DNA from: Spinacia oleracea | Taxonomy: Eukaryota > Streptophyta > Magnoliopsida > Caryophyllales > Amaranthaceae | Direction of reading: 5' to 3' | NCBI RefSeq assembly: GCF_020520425.1 | Contig: NC_079492.1 | Location: forward strand, 112,255,157-112,319,156 | Length of the DNA stretch: 64,000 nt | In this document: piece after piece, positions 36,144 through 47,615 of the stretch | Numbering within the stretch: position 1 is the first letter of the stretch | How the letters are laid out: the number at the start of each line of letters is the position of its first letter | Program-made: the position numbers and the translations under genes | The notes under the pieces: generated by a model | What the model was told of the DNA's origin: nothing | Seen by the model: the letters and a program-made list of their open reading frames with translations, nothing else | Database searches by the model: none

Positions 36144-37204
36144 TACAAAAGCAAGGAGGAATTAAAGCTAAGCAACTACAAGAGAGAAGAAGATTAAGAG
36201 TGATGGAAAAGAGGGACGTATCTAACCCCTATATATAGCTGAAGACATCAAATGACATCCTGATCCCATTTGGAAACGCGCTAAGAAATCCGAAAGCCAA
36301 AAATCGTCAGGAAAAGACTTTCAGCGCCCACGGCTGGGCGCCAAAATGATTAACGCCTAGCCTTGGGCGCTGAAAATGCAGCCCAATGCCCGGATTTCAC
36401 AAAACGCGGAACAGGAAAGGACTTAAAACCGTGTTGGTAGACACGAGGCCCTATTGCAATCAAGATCAAAGCCCAAAAGCACCTTTAGCACCCAAATAGT
36501 GAAAATGAATGTTAAGACTTGGTCGAAAACTCGTCTCAAGGAATATATGTGTACACTTTTCAAAACAAATATGAGCAAAATAAATATCAAGGTCATTCTT
36601 CGAAACACCAAAAAAATATTGTTAAGTCGTTGGTTTCTCAAAATGAAAAATGTTTGTTTGTCAAAAGATTAATCCGGGCCAAGCTAAACCGGATATTATT
36701 GGAAAATAAACTTTGTCGCCCGGAAACTGAAGTCGCACTCCACGACTTCGTCAAAATAGCATACCACTATAAAGGTCACTCGCATATACGAGCACGACCC
36801 CAAACATGATTAAAGGACGTTATAAAATACGTACCTCTCTTGGCAAGAAATGACCGTCAAGCCCGAGTGCTTGGGGGCTCGAAAGAAAATATATACTCCA
36901 ACAAAGAGTGTGCAAAGTTAAAATCATGTTCCCGGACTACGCTATACACAGTCCCATGTGTGGATAATCTCAAAAGAAAAAAAAAACGGATTTCGACCTC
37001 AGAATAAAGGTCGTCGTCGATACTTGTACATGGTCCTCTGATCAAAGACCGAATGGTGGAAAAATTGAGCCGTAAAGACTAGCTCAAAACCATGAAAGAT
37101 GAAGACCACGAGACAATGGTCCGTTTAAGCACGTTGTCAACCCACATTCAGGTTGCAACTAAATTCGAGCATCCCTCGAAAGAAAATAAATTCTTCAAAA
37201 AAAC
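36144..37204. other. Promoter-side region of antisense gene
   Basis: The minus strand upstream of the ATG at 36143 holds a TATA-like TATATATAGG (near 36225) and a leader-like stretch, fitting a separate antisense promoter. One hairpin pair lies at 36318-36376. The rest is non-coding. Confidence 0.45.
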
Positions 37205-37490
37205 AAAAATAGGCTCGCCCACCTTCAGCGGGCGGGGTCTGCGTCACTAACCGCGCAGGTCCTCAGTTTTCGAAAAATAAAATCTTCAAATTCAAAATAG
37301 GCTCGCCATCTTTAGCCGGCGGGGTCTACGTCACAAACCGCTTAGGTCCTTATTTTCAAAAAAAAAAAGCAAACAAACTTCAAAATAGATTCGTCCACTT
37401 CTTTCGGACGGGGCGTCCACCCTTAGCGGACAGGCTCGCCATCTTTAGCCGGCGGGGTCTGCGCCACTAACCGCGCAGGTCCTTAGTCGC
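37205..37490. repeat. Degenerate tandem repeat, GGCGGGGTCTGCGTCACTAA type
   Basis: About three copies of a ~110-bp unit around GGCTCGCC, CGGCGGGGTCT and CGCGCAGGTCC (37210-37270, 37310-37350, 37430-37486). Confidence 0.7.
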
Positions 37491-37496
37491 TGCAGC

Positions 37497-37830
37497 GATA
37501 ACTTTTTCTGGTTTTCCCTTTTTCCAAAAATTAAAGGATTGGTTTTCTGTTTTTCCAAAAAAGAACGATGTGAGTAGTTTTCCTTTTTTCCAAAAATTAA
37601 AGGATTGGTTTTCCGTTTTTCCAAAAAAGAACGATGTGAGTAGTTTTCCTTTTTTCCAAAAATTAAAGGATTGGTTTTCCGTTTTTCCAAAAAAGAACGA
37701 TGTGAGTAGTTTTCCTTTTTTTAAAGGATTGGTTTTCCGTTTTTCCAAAAAAAGAGCGATGTGAGTAGTTTTCCTTTTTCCAAAAATTAAAGGATTGGTT
37801 TTCCGTTTTTCCAAAAAAGAACGATGTGCT
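37497..37830. repeat. 66-bp tandem repeat before Tat 3' LTR
   Basis: About five copies of a 66-bp unit containing AAAGGATTGGTTTTCCG and AAGAACGATGTGAGTAG. Because 66 is a multiple of three, it gives spurious repetitive open frames on both strands. Tandem repeats between coding region and 3' LTR are usual in Tat elements. Confidence 0.9.
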
Positions 37831-38259
37831 GGATTTTCCTTCGTTTTACGTCCTATAAAAACAAGGGGGTTTTCTCGTTTAGCTAACCCTGAAAATGAGA
37901 ATCTTTAAAAACATTTTTACCTCGTGATTGGGCTTGGCCAGGCCCAATTACACTTTATAGCTTTGATTTCGAAAACATCTGTAGCTACTCCCAATGACAA
38001 AGTGAGGGAGTTTCTACGCCTCTTTAGGTACTTCCAATGACAAAGTGAGGGAGTTTCTATACTATCCGTTGACAAATCCCAATGACACGTGAGGGATATG
38101 TCGACACTTCAAGTGATGACCCTTAAGTCAAATGTTATCACTCGGGGGCTCGTGAGACCCTCGCAAAACAAGTCACCTACACTATGGCTTGTGTGACGCA
38201 CTCCGTCCAATACTTTGACCATCGTCTCATCCCGAGACTTAGTCAAAGTGGGGGCTAAC

Positions 38260-39249
38260 TGTAGACACCTACTTTTGTCCCCATTTCCGAAAGGGAAGGT
38301 TCGATGATGAGAACATAAATCTCCACTTGGCAACGCATCTCCTATAAAATAACGAATCTCAATAACCCTTTTCATTTCACCCGAAACTTGCTATTTATAG
38401 AAACCTGCTATTTATAGAAACCTGCTATTTATGGAAACCTGCTAAAATAGTAACTGTTGTAATGGGCAGTTGTTAAAAGTGGAAAGTCATAAAAGATAGA
38501 AACCTGTCAGAATTAGGTGTTGCACTCCAACATAAATCCTAAATGAGATAGAAATTGCAAGAGGAATCCTATTTCTAATATGATTCGAAAATAAGAGTTA
38601 CGTATTAATTAAAATCCTAACGAGCCTAGAGTTCGTAACGGGCCCAGACGCATTCCGGCACAAAGTTAATACGCGCTAAAAGACTCGGATAAGTCTCAAA
38701 CACTCCGGATTCTAAGAGTCCGAATCTGACAAAGAAAACGGCCCAGACCCTATTTTCAACGCCTGGCTCTGGGTGCCGAAATCTTCGGCGCGCAGCCCTG
38801 GGCGCTGAAATTACCTGGGACGTGTTCTTTCCTAATTCTTCGTGGATTAGAGCTCTAAAATTCTATCTTTCCGCGAACTCTTTTCTATAAATATAGCCCC
38901 AAATTCGACGTGAAAAAAGACACACACAATTCATTATTCTGAGTATTGACTCCAACCCCTAAGCCTAAGCCTCACGCTGCGAAATTGATCACGCGTTCTG
39001 TCGCAATCGATCCAAAAATCGAACAGAACGTATCCTGTCCCGTAGTTTGAGATTCGTTAAATAAAAGGAGAAATAGCAAAGTCAGTTTTTCTCATTGTCG
39101 TTAAAAACTGAATGGCGACTCCTATATTACTAGTCAATTGGGTGTAAACTCACAGGAAATCCAATTACACTTGATTTGACAAAAAGAAACGTCACACCCA
39201 CGAGGGACGAGGTCACGCATTAGCCTCGTGCTTTTTCGACCCCCTCACA
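38260..39249 (+). repeat. Tat 3' LTR
   Basis: Starts TGTAGACACCTACTTTTG after the purine tract AAAGTGGGGGCTAAC (38245-38259) and ends CCCCCTCACA. TATA box at 38886. Carries a hairpin pair at 38752-38810. Confidence 0.9.
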
Positions 39250-42200
39250 CTCACATTTTGGACCAAACATGGAATACAGTCATACAGGTGAGTTGGACAT
39301 TTAAAAGTGTAACCGTGTATAGATGAGTGCCCGAGTAACATCTGTTACAAGCTAAGCCTTTGTATGTACTACTAAGCAAGTCAACGTGAGAACCTTAGTT
39401 CCCACAAGACATCTCAAGCATATTCATTAGCAAAAACATTCTAATTCTGAATCCACACAAACAGTATCACTAATAAAAACCACAAAATGCAGCAGCATAA
39501 GTAAACCTCCTGTCCAAACTTGGCGCAAAATTAGTTAAAAAAACAATGATCTCACGCTTCAGAGAATATTAGTACAAAGTCACCTGAACAGGAATCAGTA
39601 TATATACCAGGACAAAACAAAAAAAATGGCACCCTCAAAAAATCTCATCCCAACATTCAGTCTTCTAGACTTCAAGAAACAATAGCCAGCATCCATTTCC
39701 ATAGACTCCTGCATGGATAGATATCAAACAAACAAACAAAAAAAGCCAAGACTTTATTCCACAAAAGGCCTTTGACAAATTTGATAACTTCATGTTCAGG
39801 AAAACATCAAATTCTTCTAAATTACTCCCTAGTTCTTGAGTTTCAGAGTATCTTTGATTTAAATGTTCTCCGTCTATTTCAGTGTATCTTATTGGATGTT
39901 TGTGTAAGATTCTTTCCTCTAAACATACTATTTTACATTTTCGGCAAAGGATGTATATTTTCTATAAAGACTAGAGTTTGTTTGTCTACTGCGTTTCTAT
40001 TTATTCTAGTGGCTGCAAACAAGCAGACATTTTACTTCATATCCAATTCACCAAACAGAATCCTAGAGTAGGTTTCACAAAGGATTAGACAGGTACAATA
40101 GAATGAAGCAAGTCAGTCTATATTCTGTCAAAAGGCCACCTAATATTCAATTAAAAAGTCACCCTTCCGAAGAGAAAATCACCCTCTTAGACCCTGTTGT
40201 TTTCGACTTTATTTTAATTCCATTCAATTCAGTTTTGCCAAACAAAGTTCAGAATAATAGTGCCTTATACGTTTGAAAATCACCTTAATTCAAACACACG
40301 GTTAGGACTTAGAGTCGTCGAGTTGTACTAATTGTTCTCTTATTTTTGCTGCGAACTTCATTCATCGGTATAAGGCAAAGTGCCACACTCAATATATGTT
40401 ATTTATATAGAGTTCCAGAAACATATCAAGTTGTGCATGTCACAATTCATATAACAGAAATATAACACCGTAATCTGTTTCTAAAAAAGAATGTATCAGA
40501 CAAGTTTGAGGGACAGGCCGGCTTCTAGGGTAAACGACGATTGTGATTCAGAACTAGAAATTTTTTGAAATAGATTAGAAGAAAATACTAAAGAGGCCAA
40601 GGAAAAGAAAAGGAAGTGGTCGATTGTGGGACTTGCAATAGTTACAACGTCGAAGTTGCATCAAAAAGACCATTGATATCTAGGAGGTCGAGTTTTTAAA
40701 CCCTATCAATCACTGGTTTTTGATGAAGGAGTTCTCTAACACGAAGCCGTATTGTCTTAGATTCTACTGTGATCAGCTTTATATTTACAGTACAATCACA
40801 ACTAATTTAGACGAAAGCACAATGTCATGTACAAGTACTACGAAGCTAGGCCAATTATTTGTACTACTAAATGAATTACTGATCTCATACTGAATGCAAG
40901 AAGTAGCACCAACAACTGCTTTTAATAATGAATGCTAAACTCCAGTAAGAGTTAGAAGAAATTTAGTGCATTGCTATTCTATTATCAAAGAATCAAAATT
41001 TAAACCCTTGCCTAACAAATGACTCTCTCTTTTTCTAACATTGTAGCATCTTCTCCTTGGATTTCTCTCATCACTCACATCTCACACGGAAAAAAAAGGA
41101 AAAGGAACAACCATGCTTCTTTAAGGATAAATCCCCTCCACCTCTTTAGCCTCTACACAGTAGTTTCCCCCTAGTGTGACAGCAAGCCCATGAGCTTCAG
41201 TCGACCTCGTCAAGGACATCATTTTACAGTAACTCCAAATCACACAAACCATAATCTTTTAAGCACCAGTGAACTAAACTGATTTCCTACTAAATAGAAG
41301 AATAAAATCCTCAATTTACTGCTCTGGTGCAATGGGTCAGAGGAACATTTCTCAATTCCTGGCAATAGTTGGGTTTTTTGCTTTAGATTAGCACATTATA
41401 ATCTGCACTCAAAACCATGGCATGAGCCAGTTTGAGATAACCCATGAAAGTATAGATTTAATAACAGTACCAGATATTGGCTACTGATGTCACTTAATGC
41501 AGCAATAGAAGGGCAAAGAATTGGGATATAACTAACACTTAAACACATAATTAAACGAATCGTAGTTGTATCCAAACCCTAAAAGTCATAATTAAATAAA
41601 TCGTAATTGGATCCCAATTCAGCAAAGGGTCGCAAATTTTATGGAGAAAAAAACTGCCTAGCAGCAGGGTTTCTTCTTTATCCACCTCCCCATCATCATC
41701 CACCTTCATTATATCAAATTAAACCCATTAAACATTTCCCACAATGCAAATCAAGCATAAATATCAAATTCCAATTAAACGCTCAATTTATGTCATAGAC
41801 TACAAATTTAGGGTATAATTAATCAAATTACTCAACGGAGAAACTCAAACCTTTGATAACTGCGGAACTCTTCGGGAAGCTCGTCCTTCGAATTCATCAT
41901 ATCAACCTAATTTCAGTCAATTAGTTCAGAAAAATGTAGATTTGCAATGTTCATGGGACAAAGAAAAATAGATAGAAAGAGTCATACAGGTCGTATAAGC
42001 CATGTTGAAGTGCAGGATTAGGCCAGGATCTCCTTCGAGCGTTGCTTGTATATCCTCCCCGACGTAATTCTCTTGGATCCCTAAAACGCTCTGTATTCTG
42101 CAGCAGCCAGAATTCATATTCAATTTTCAAAAGTAGAAGAAGATATGAAATTAAGAGGAAGAGGGAGAAACCTCACGTTATTGGTGTTGTAGAGCTTCAA

Positions 42201-42309
42201 GCTCTTTGCAAATTCTCCTCTTCGGTTTTCTCCATGGTGAGACGGTTGTAGAAGTAGAGAGGGTTTTGCTGGTGAAAATAACATAAGGGGAAAAGAGAAG
42301 CTAAGCGTT
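39250..42309. other. CACTA-C own interior with captured gene-like piece
   Basis: Mostly AT-rich, intron-like. On the minus strand, 42235-41830 looks like the 5' end of a host gene: a leader with a donor-like site (AATAAC|GTGAGG near 42176), an exon-like block 42083-41985 bounded by CTGCAG and CT|GTATGA, and a third block after ATTAG with MMNSKDELPEEFRSYQ ending AAAG|GTTTGA near 41850. The first two blocks carry no consistent long frame, as expected for a spliced 5' UTR. The protein is not recognised. Nothing coding was recognised in 39250-41600. Confidence 0.4.
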
Positions 42310-42318
42310 AATTTTTTA
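42310..42318. repeat. MULE 9-bp target duplication, left copy
   Basis: AATTTTTTA, identical to 47757-47765 on the other side of the MULE. Confidence 0.9.
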
Positions 42319-42459
42319 CGGATTTTTTACCAAATGCCCCTGAGGTTTACTTTAATGCACCAAATACCCCTAAACTTTCCAAAATGCACCAAACACCCCT
42401 GACGTATGCAATAATATCATTAAATGCCCTTTTGTCTGACGGACGTTAACCCTCCGTTA
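42319..42459 (+). repeat. MULE left terminal inverted repeat
   Basis: 141 bp; matches the right repeat in reverse complement apart from about one substitution and an indel. Internal CACCAAA(T/C)(A/G)CCCCT motifs recur several times and continue in subterminal sequence to about 42545. Confidence 0.95.
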
Positions 42460-42699
42460 GGCAGTTAGTTCGTTAAAACATAATGCACCGAATACCCCTG
42501 AGGTTTGGTAAAAAGCACCAAATACCCCTGAGGTTTGGTAATTTTTTTTCCAAAAACTAGCCGTTGAATTTGAATAATATAGCCGTTGCAGTCACCCATA
42601 CACTAATTTCCCTTATATATACCATACCCAACAACAACACCACACTGCCCTAAACCCCAATCCCCCCCAACTGCACAAACAGTCCACCCCAAACCCCCA

Positions 42700-43035
42700 C
42701 CTGCACAACCAGAACACTGCAACAGGAGCACCAACAACAAGCAGAACCCTGCAACACCAGCACCAGCAACAGCAAGAACAAACAACAACAGCAGCAGCAG
42801 CAACAACAAGAATAACAAGACAGCAGAGCAACAAGAACAAACACCAATAGCAGCAGCAGCAAGGACTTCAACACAGCACAACACCAGCAGCAAGAACAAC
42901 ACAGCAACAACAAGAATAGACAACACCAGCAGCAAGAACAACACAACACAACAACAACAATAACAAACAACAGAAGCAGCAACAACAGAAGCATCAACAA
43001 CAGAAGCAGCAACAACAGAGCAGCAAGAACAACAA
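42700..43035 (+). repeat. CAA/CAG-rich leader of the GRF gene
   Basis: Some 330 bases almost free of T, made of AACAACA, GCAGCAG and AGCAAGAACAAC repeats directly upstream of the ATG at 43042. A long Leu/Val-rich frame on the other strand is a by-product of this composition. Confidence 0.8.
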
Positions 43036-43041
43036 CACAGC

Positions 43042-43419
43042 ATGAGTTCTTGTTCCAATACATCATCATCCAATCTGTTTTCATACATACTTGTTCCAAA
43101 CAAATGTTGTCCTATTTGTTCCAAAAAATGTGCAATAAAAAGCTCCGAGACATCCAAAAATCCACAGAGGCTATATTACAAGTGTGATCCTTGTAACCAT
43201 TTTATGTGGTGCAAAGGAAGTGTTCTACACCAAAATCAACAACACCAACAGCAACAGAGCAATATAGAGTATGAGGGAACATCGGAAGACAACGACAATA
43301 TAAGTGACGAACTGAAGAAACTGAAGAAAAGAGTGAAAGAGCTCAAAAAATTCCAAGCTGCAGCAATTAAAATAGGAATTGTAATGTTTTTGTGTCTAAT
43401 GTTTGTAGTAAAGAAGTAA
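43042..43419 (+). CDS. GRF-type zinc finger protein with coiled coil and C-terminal TM (MULE second gene)
   Basis: A 125-codon frame opening with ATG after a T-poor leader. Residues about 22-57 form a GRF-like zinc finger: CCPICSKKC, then NPQRLYYKC and CNHFMWC, with the conserved Asn-Pro-x-Arg and aromatic pair. A Lys/Glu heptad region (DELKKLKKRVKELKKF, about residues 94-110) predicts a coiled coil, and the end (IGIVMFLCLMFVV) is one membrane-spanning segment followed by KK. GRF fingers bind single-stranded nucleic acid in several DNA-repair proteins. The gene lies inside the MULE, convergent with mudrA, in the place where maize MuDR has mudrB, to which it is not visibly related. Many plant genomes carry small GRF-TM proteins; function here is inferred only. 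Confidence 0.75.
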   Translation: MSSCSNTSSSNLFSYILVPNKCCPICSKKCAIKSSETSKNPQRLYYKCDPCNHFMWCKGSVLHQNQQHQQQQSNIEYEGTSEDNDNISDELKKLKKRVKELKKFQAAAIKIGIVMFLCLMFVVKK

Positions 43420-43652
43420 TCAAGACAAACAATGATGGTTGTAATGGCACGAGCACATGAATTTCATTTATCAATAATATGCAAGTCTTTGAACTCGTAA
43501 CTGAAATAGTTTGTTTCCAAAATAAACCGAACATCAAGTTGTGGGTAGCTTTACAAAAAAATGCCAAAATGTGCCACAACCTAAGTTGTTTTTCAAAATA
43601 AACCTAAGCTTTAAAACAGAAATACTAAACTGAATCCTAAGCTTACTTCTAG

Positions 43653-46600
43653 TTATGCAGCTTTGGACTTCTTGCTGCTCGATGCATTAGATGTTGGAGC
43701 CTTCCTCTTCCTAGCACCAGATGTTGATGCACCAGCAGAACCAGCAGCAGCTGCAGCAGATTCTTTCCTCTGTTTTGCAGTGGAACCTCCTTTACAAGTT
43801 CTTGAGTTATGCCCAATTTGCTTGCATTTCCCACACTTGACAGTGGTGTTTCTTTTCCCCCTCTTCTTCTCATGAGCACCTCTTCTTCTCTGCTTGGCTG
43901 GTCTGCCAGCTGCCCTTCTCATTAGTGGGGGAAGAATCCTAGGTAGCTCAAATGTAGGCCACTGTGTTGAGTCAGGCATGGGGTGAATATGCTCTGAGTA
44001 TGTGAGCTTATAGGCTGCCCCTTTGAAGTAAGGAGAAACAAAATCTGTAGGATTGAGTCTTTGATGGTATATTATCCTAATAGCATGCTTGCAAGGTATA
44101 CCACACCCTTGCCATTTCCCACAACCACAAACTCTAGCAGCAAGCCTAATAGGGAACTTCACATGACCATCTAAAACCTCAAATTCACCCCCCCAGCATT
44201 AGTTGCATAACAGAACCTCGAGTCAACACTCCTCTCTTCAAGCTCCTTAGTAGCATATGGCGTCAATTGATCGGGTCCAATGTCAACAGCTTTATCAAAT
44301 CTGGCCCCGATCTTCGTCATGCACCAAGACCTTATTTCTAACATAACAGAATACAATAATTGGCATCACACATTTTAATGCAAAATAAATACCCGACTCG
44401 GAAACTTGAACACATACCCGACTCGGACACTTGAACACAAACCCGACTCGGACACTTGAATACAAACCTAAATAAATAAGTTCCAATGACACAAAAATAG
44501 GATAAAATGTAAAGGATTACCTTCAAGAAGTGACAAAACAGGAAGATCCCTAAAGGGTTTGGTACACGCGTTGAAGGATTCCACAAAGTTGGTGGTGTTG
44601 TGATCACAAGTGACCCCAACATCAAACTTGTGTCTGGACCACTGTTCAGGCACTTTGTCAAGATATCCCACTGCTTCTGGGATGAGTTTGCCAATCTTTT
44701 CCATGGCTTTGTTGAAGACATATGGATTGTATGCATCAGCAACAACCCAGAACAAGTCATGGAAGGCTGTGCCACTGTATCCAGCTTGTCTGCAGTTGGT
44801 ATACAGATGCTGAGCACAGACCCTCCTGACTGCTTTGGGGAAAACATCATACAAAGCAGATTCTACTCCCTGCATAACACAATTCCAAGTTTCAATAACT
44901 AGGGAAGTGAACCAGAAAACTGAAAAAAATATAAACAATACTACAAATAATAAAAACCAAGAAAGGGAGGAGTAATTACCCTCATTCTGTCACTAATAAA
45001 AGTCCAGTCATCCCTCTGGCACCCATGTTGAACAAACAAAGCCTTCAAACTTCTGAAAAAATAGGACCATGTGTCCATACTCTCCGTACTCACAATGCTA
45101 TAGGCTAATGGAAAAATCTCATTATCCCATCGATAGCAACTGCAGTGAGGAGAATTCCCTTATAGTATCCACTCAAATGTGCACCATCAATGCCTATGAT
45201 AGGCCTACAACCTCTTAAGAAACCCCTAACTTGTGCAGCAAAGGAGAAAAAGCAAGCCTTGAAACGGGGTGTCACGTTACCAGAATCTGCAGTCCAAGTG
45301 ACCAAGGCATAACTCCCAGGATTGGTAGATTTGATCATTTCAGCATAGGATGGTAAAAGGGCATATGACTCATCAAAACCTCCATAAATTTGCTGCCTCC
45401 CGAGGCTTCTCACCTTGTACATCAACCTCTGTTTCACTTGTACCCTATAAATCCCCAATGCCTTTCTTTGAAGTGTCTTAATTGGGATTTCTGGATTTGC
45501 TTCAATGTCAGGAAGTAGTTTGGTGCATAGCCACTGAGATGTCACCATGGGATTCTCCTCAAGTCTCCCACAAGACTTGTGCTCACTGACAAGAGTTTTA
45601 ATGGCCCAACTGACCCCATCCAACAACACACAGGCATGGATCCTCCAATTGCATGACTCAACCAGACACATTGCAGTGAATCTGGTTGTATCAGCCTTTT
45701 CAACACTCACAGCAAATCCCTCTTGAATACAGAAGTCTCTGAAGACCTCCATGAAGTGTGTCTTGCTTTGGAATATCATCCATGGTTGCAACTTGATAGT
45801 CCCCCATGGCATGCTTCCCACAACTTTCCCATTTGCATACAAATTATCCAGCTTATTACTCCCATCTAAATGATCCTCAAAACTTCTCTCAGAAATTACC
45901 TCCTTAAGAACATCTTGTTCTTCATCTTCTTCAATTTCTTCGTCAATGAAATCGTCGGAGTTGAAACCAGTTTCACTATCACTCTCACTCTCCTCAAAAT
46001 TTTCATCATCACTCTCATCATCCCATTGCTCCTCTTCCTCCACATTGTATGCAGTGGGTTTCCTCACCCTTGAACCAGCAGGCCTTCCCCCCCTCTTCTT
46101 AGGAACAAACTCACCCGTCTTCTTAGCATGACTTCTAGAAATTCTGAAACCCCTCCCTTTGTTTAACTCAGCCCTGTTAGGAGGGGGTGTCTGATCTGGC
46201 TGGTGTTCTGTTTGATGTTGTTGCTGCTGTTCTGTGGGTTGGTGTTGCTGTTGTTCTGTTTGTTGTTGTTGTTGATGTTCTGTTTGTTGTTGTTGCTGAT
46301 GTTCTGTCTGTTGTTGTTGTTGTTGCTGTGGTTGTGTCTGTGGTGAGGTTGGTGGTGGTGAGGGACTTCTTGGTGGTGGTGATGGATTATTTGGTGGTGG
46401 TGAGGGCTCTCTTGGTGGTGATGGAACATTTGGTGGTGGTGAGGGCTCTCTTGGTGGTGGTGAAGGCTCTTTTTGTGTATTTGGTGGTTGGGAACCTCCC
46501 GGGGAAAGGCAGTCAGCATGTTGTGAGCTGTAAACACGTACGTACTCTACGCTTAAATCCTCAACATCATACACAGGCACCTCAACTGCCACTGTGTTTG

Positions 46601-47048
46601 CCAATTGCTCCTCCAAATCCCTTTGAATCTCAGCCTCCCTTTCTAACCTTCTCCTTTCCTCTTCCCTCTCCCTCTCAAACTCCTCAGCTTTCCTTCTAAG
46701 TTCTGCAGCCTTCCTTTCCTTCCTATCCTTCCTTTTCTTAACTGCAGTCCTAAATTGGATTGAAGTTTCCTTCTCATTTGCCTTCTCTATCCATATTTCC
46801 ACAGTATCTGTGCGCTTAAATAAACCCCACATGCCCATCAAACCAACATCATTCAACAATTCTACTCTTTTATTCGTACTAGGATTAACATAAAATAATC
46901 TAAATAAATCGGGAATCAGAACATCTTGCTTAATAGAATCATCAAACAAGTCATCAACCAAATCCATGTAGTTCGTTTCATCAGTATCTTGTACCCTCAC
47001 ATCAAAATTCCGATCATTATAATGACATAACAACCAAATTGCGACCAT
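43653..47048 (-). pseudogene. mudrA: mudrA-type MULE transposase, two frameshifts
   Basis: Three exons: 47048-44980, 44869-44521 and 44337-43653, with GT-AG introns of 110 and 183 bp. The start is taken at MVAIWLLCHYNDRNF because a TTTGTATAG splice-like site lies just before it. Exon 1 has a charged coiled-coil region, a Pro/Ser and Gln-rich linker, an acidic stretch, the MuDR domain (around CLVESCNWRIHAC) and the catalytic start GIDGAHLSGYYKG. The second catalytic Asp is probably in FISDRMRG at the exon 1/2 join. Exon 3 has the SWIM finger CGCGKWQGCGIPCKH and a CCHC knuckle CGKCKQIGHNSRTC, then an Ala/Ser/Lys-rich tail. One base seems missing near 45126 (after AVAIDG) and the frame slips again at a 7-base G run at 44188-44194, so this copy is probably dead. 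Confidence 0.93.
44391..44467. repeat. 25-bp tandem repeat in mudrA intron 2
   Basis: Three near-identical copies of a 25-bp unit containing ACCCGACTCGGACACTTGAA within the second intron. It contains the palindrome CCGACTCGG. Confidence 0.85.
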
Positions 47049-47615
47049 CCTATACAAACAATAAACACAACACAAAAATTCAAATTAATGAACTAAATCA
47101 TTAGGCAAAACAACAAAGCACAACCAGACACTATGTTTTACCATTAACACCCCAAAATTCAAGTTAACCCATCTCATGGAAAAATCACGATTTTAGCAAA
47201 ACCCTAACCCTAATCAAAGAAAAATTCGCAAAAAATAGCACCAAGAACAAGAAACGAATTGAGTGAACTAACCTTGACACAATTTTGATGAAGTTGAAGC
47301 CACAAATTCCAGTCCTTTGCTCTCCTTGCACCCACTTTTGTAGGACTCGCGAAAACTGCAGATTTTTGGACCAAATTGTCGATCTTTTCGTGGGGATTTA
47401 CTTCGACTAACTATTGCGAGTTGTTTTACACAAATCCCAGCGAATTTCGATCTTTCTCTCTCTTTGGTTTGGTACTCAAGTGCTCTCTAATGGTGTAAGA
47501 GAACAGAGAGAAATGTCGAGGAAGAAGTTGGGAAGTTAGGTTTTGAATTTTTTTTTTTTTCTTTTTTGATATGGCGCCAGAAAGGACAAGTAAGGGCAAC
47601 AAGGTAAAAACATGG

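Larger units (their letters stand above)
29118..39249 (+). mobile_element. Tat-type Ty3 LTR retrotransposon lacking pol (fossil, non-autonomous)
   Basis: Plus-strand element with a 5' LTR (29118-30469, outer end incomplete), primer site, gag (31686-33005), an antisense ORF pair (34329-36143), tandem repeats, a purine tract and a 3' LTR (38260-39249). There is no protease, RT, RNase H or integrase between gag and the 3' end, so it must have moved with enzymes from a relative. LTR copies differ in length and, where comparable, by roughly 2% by eye, suggesting an insertion around a million years old at usual plant rates. No matching target duplication, because the 5' end is incomplete. Confidence 0.9.

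Noticed and set aside
37445-37814. Repetitive Lys/Phe-rich open frames near the Tat 3' LTR
   Set aside because: Result of the 66-bp tandem repeat; no start context or conserved domain.
42603-43157. Leu/Val/Cys-rich open frames on the minus strand that look like membrane proteins
   Set aside because: They are the antisense of CAA/CAG repeats upstream of the GRF gene; low-complexity by-products.
46163-46699. His/Asn-rich and Val-rich alternative frames
   Set aside because: Shadows of the Pro/Gln-rich linker of mudrA.
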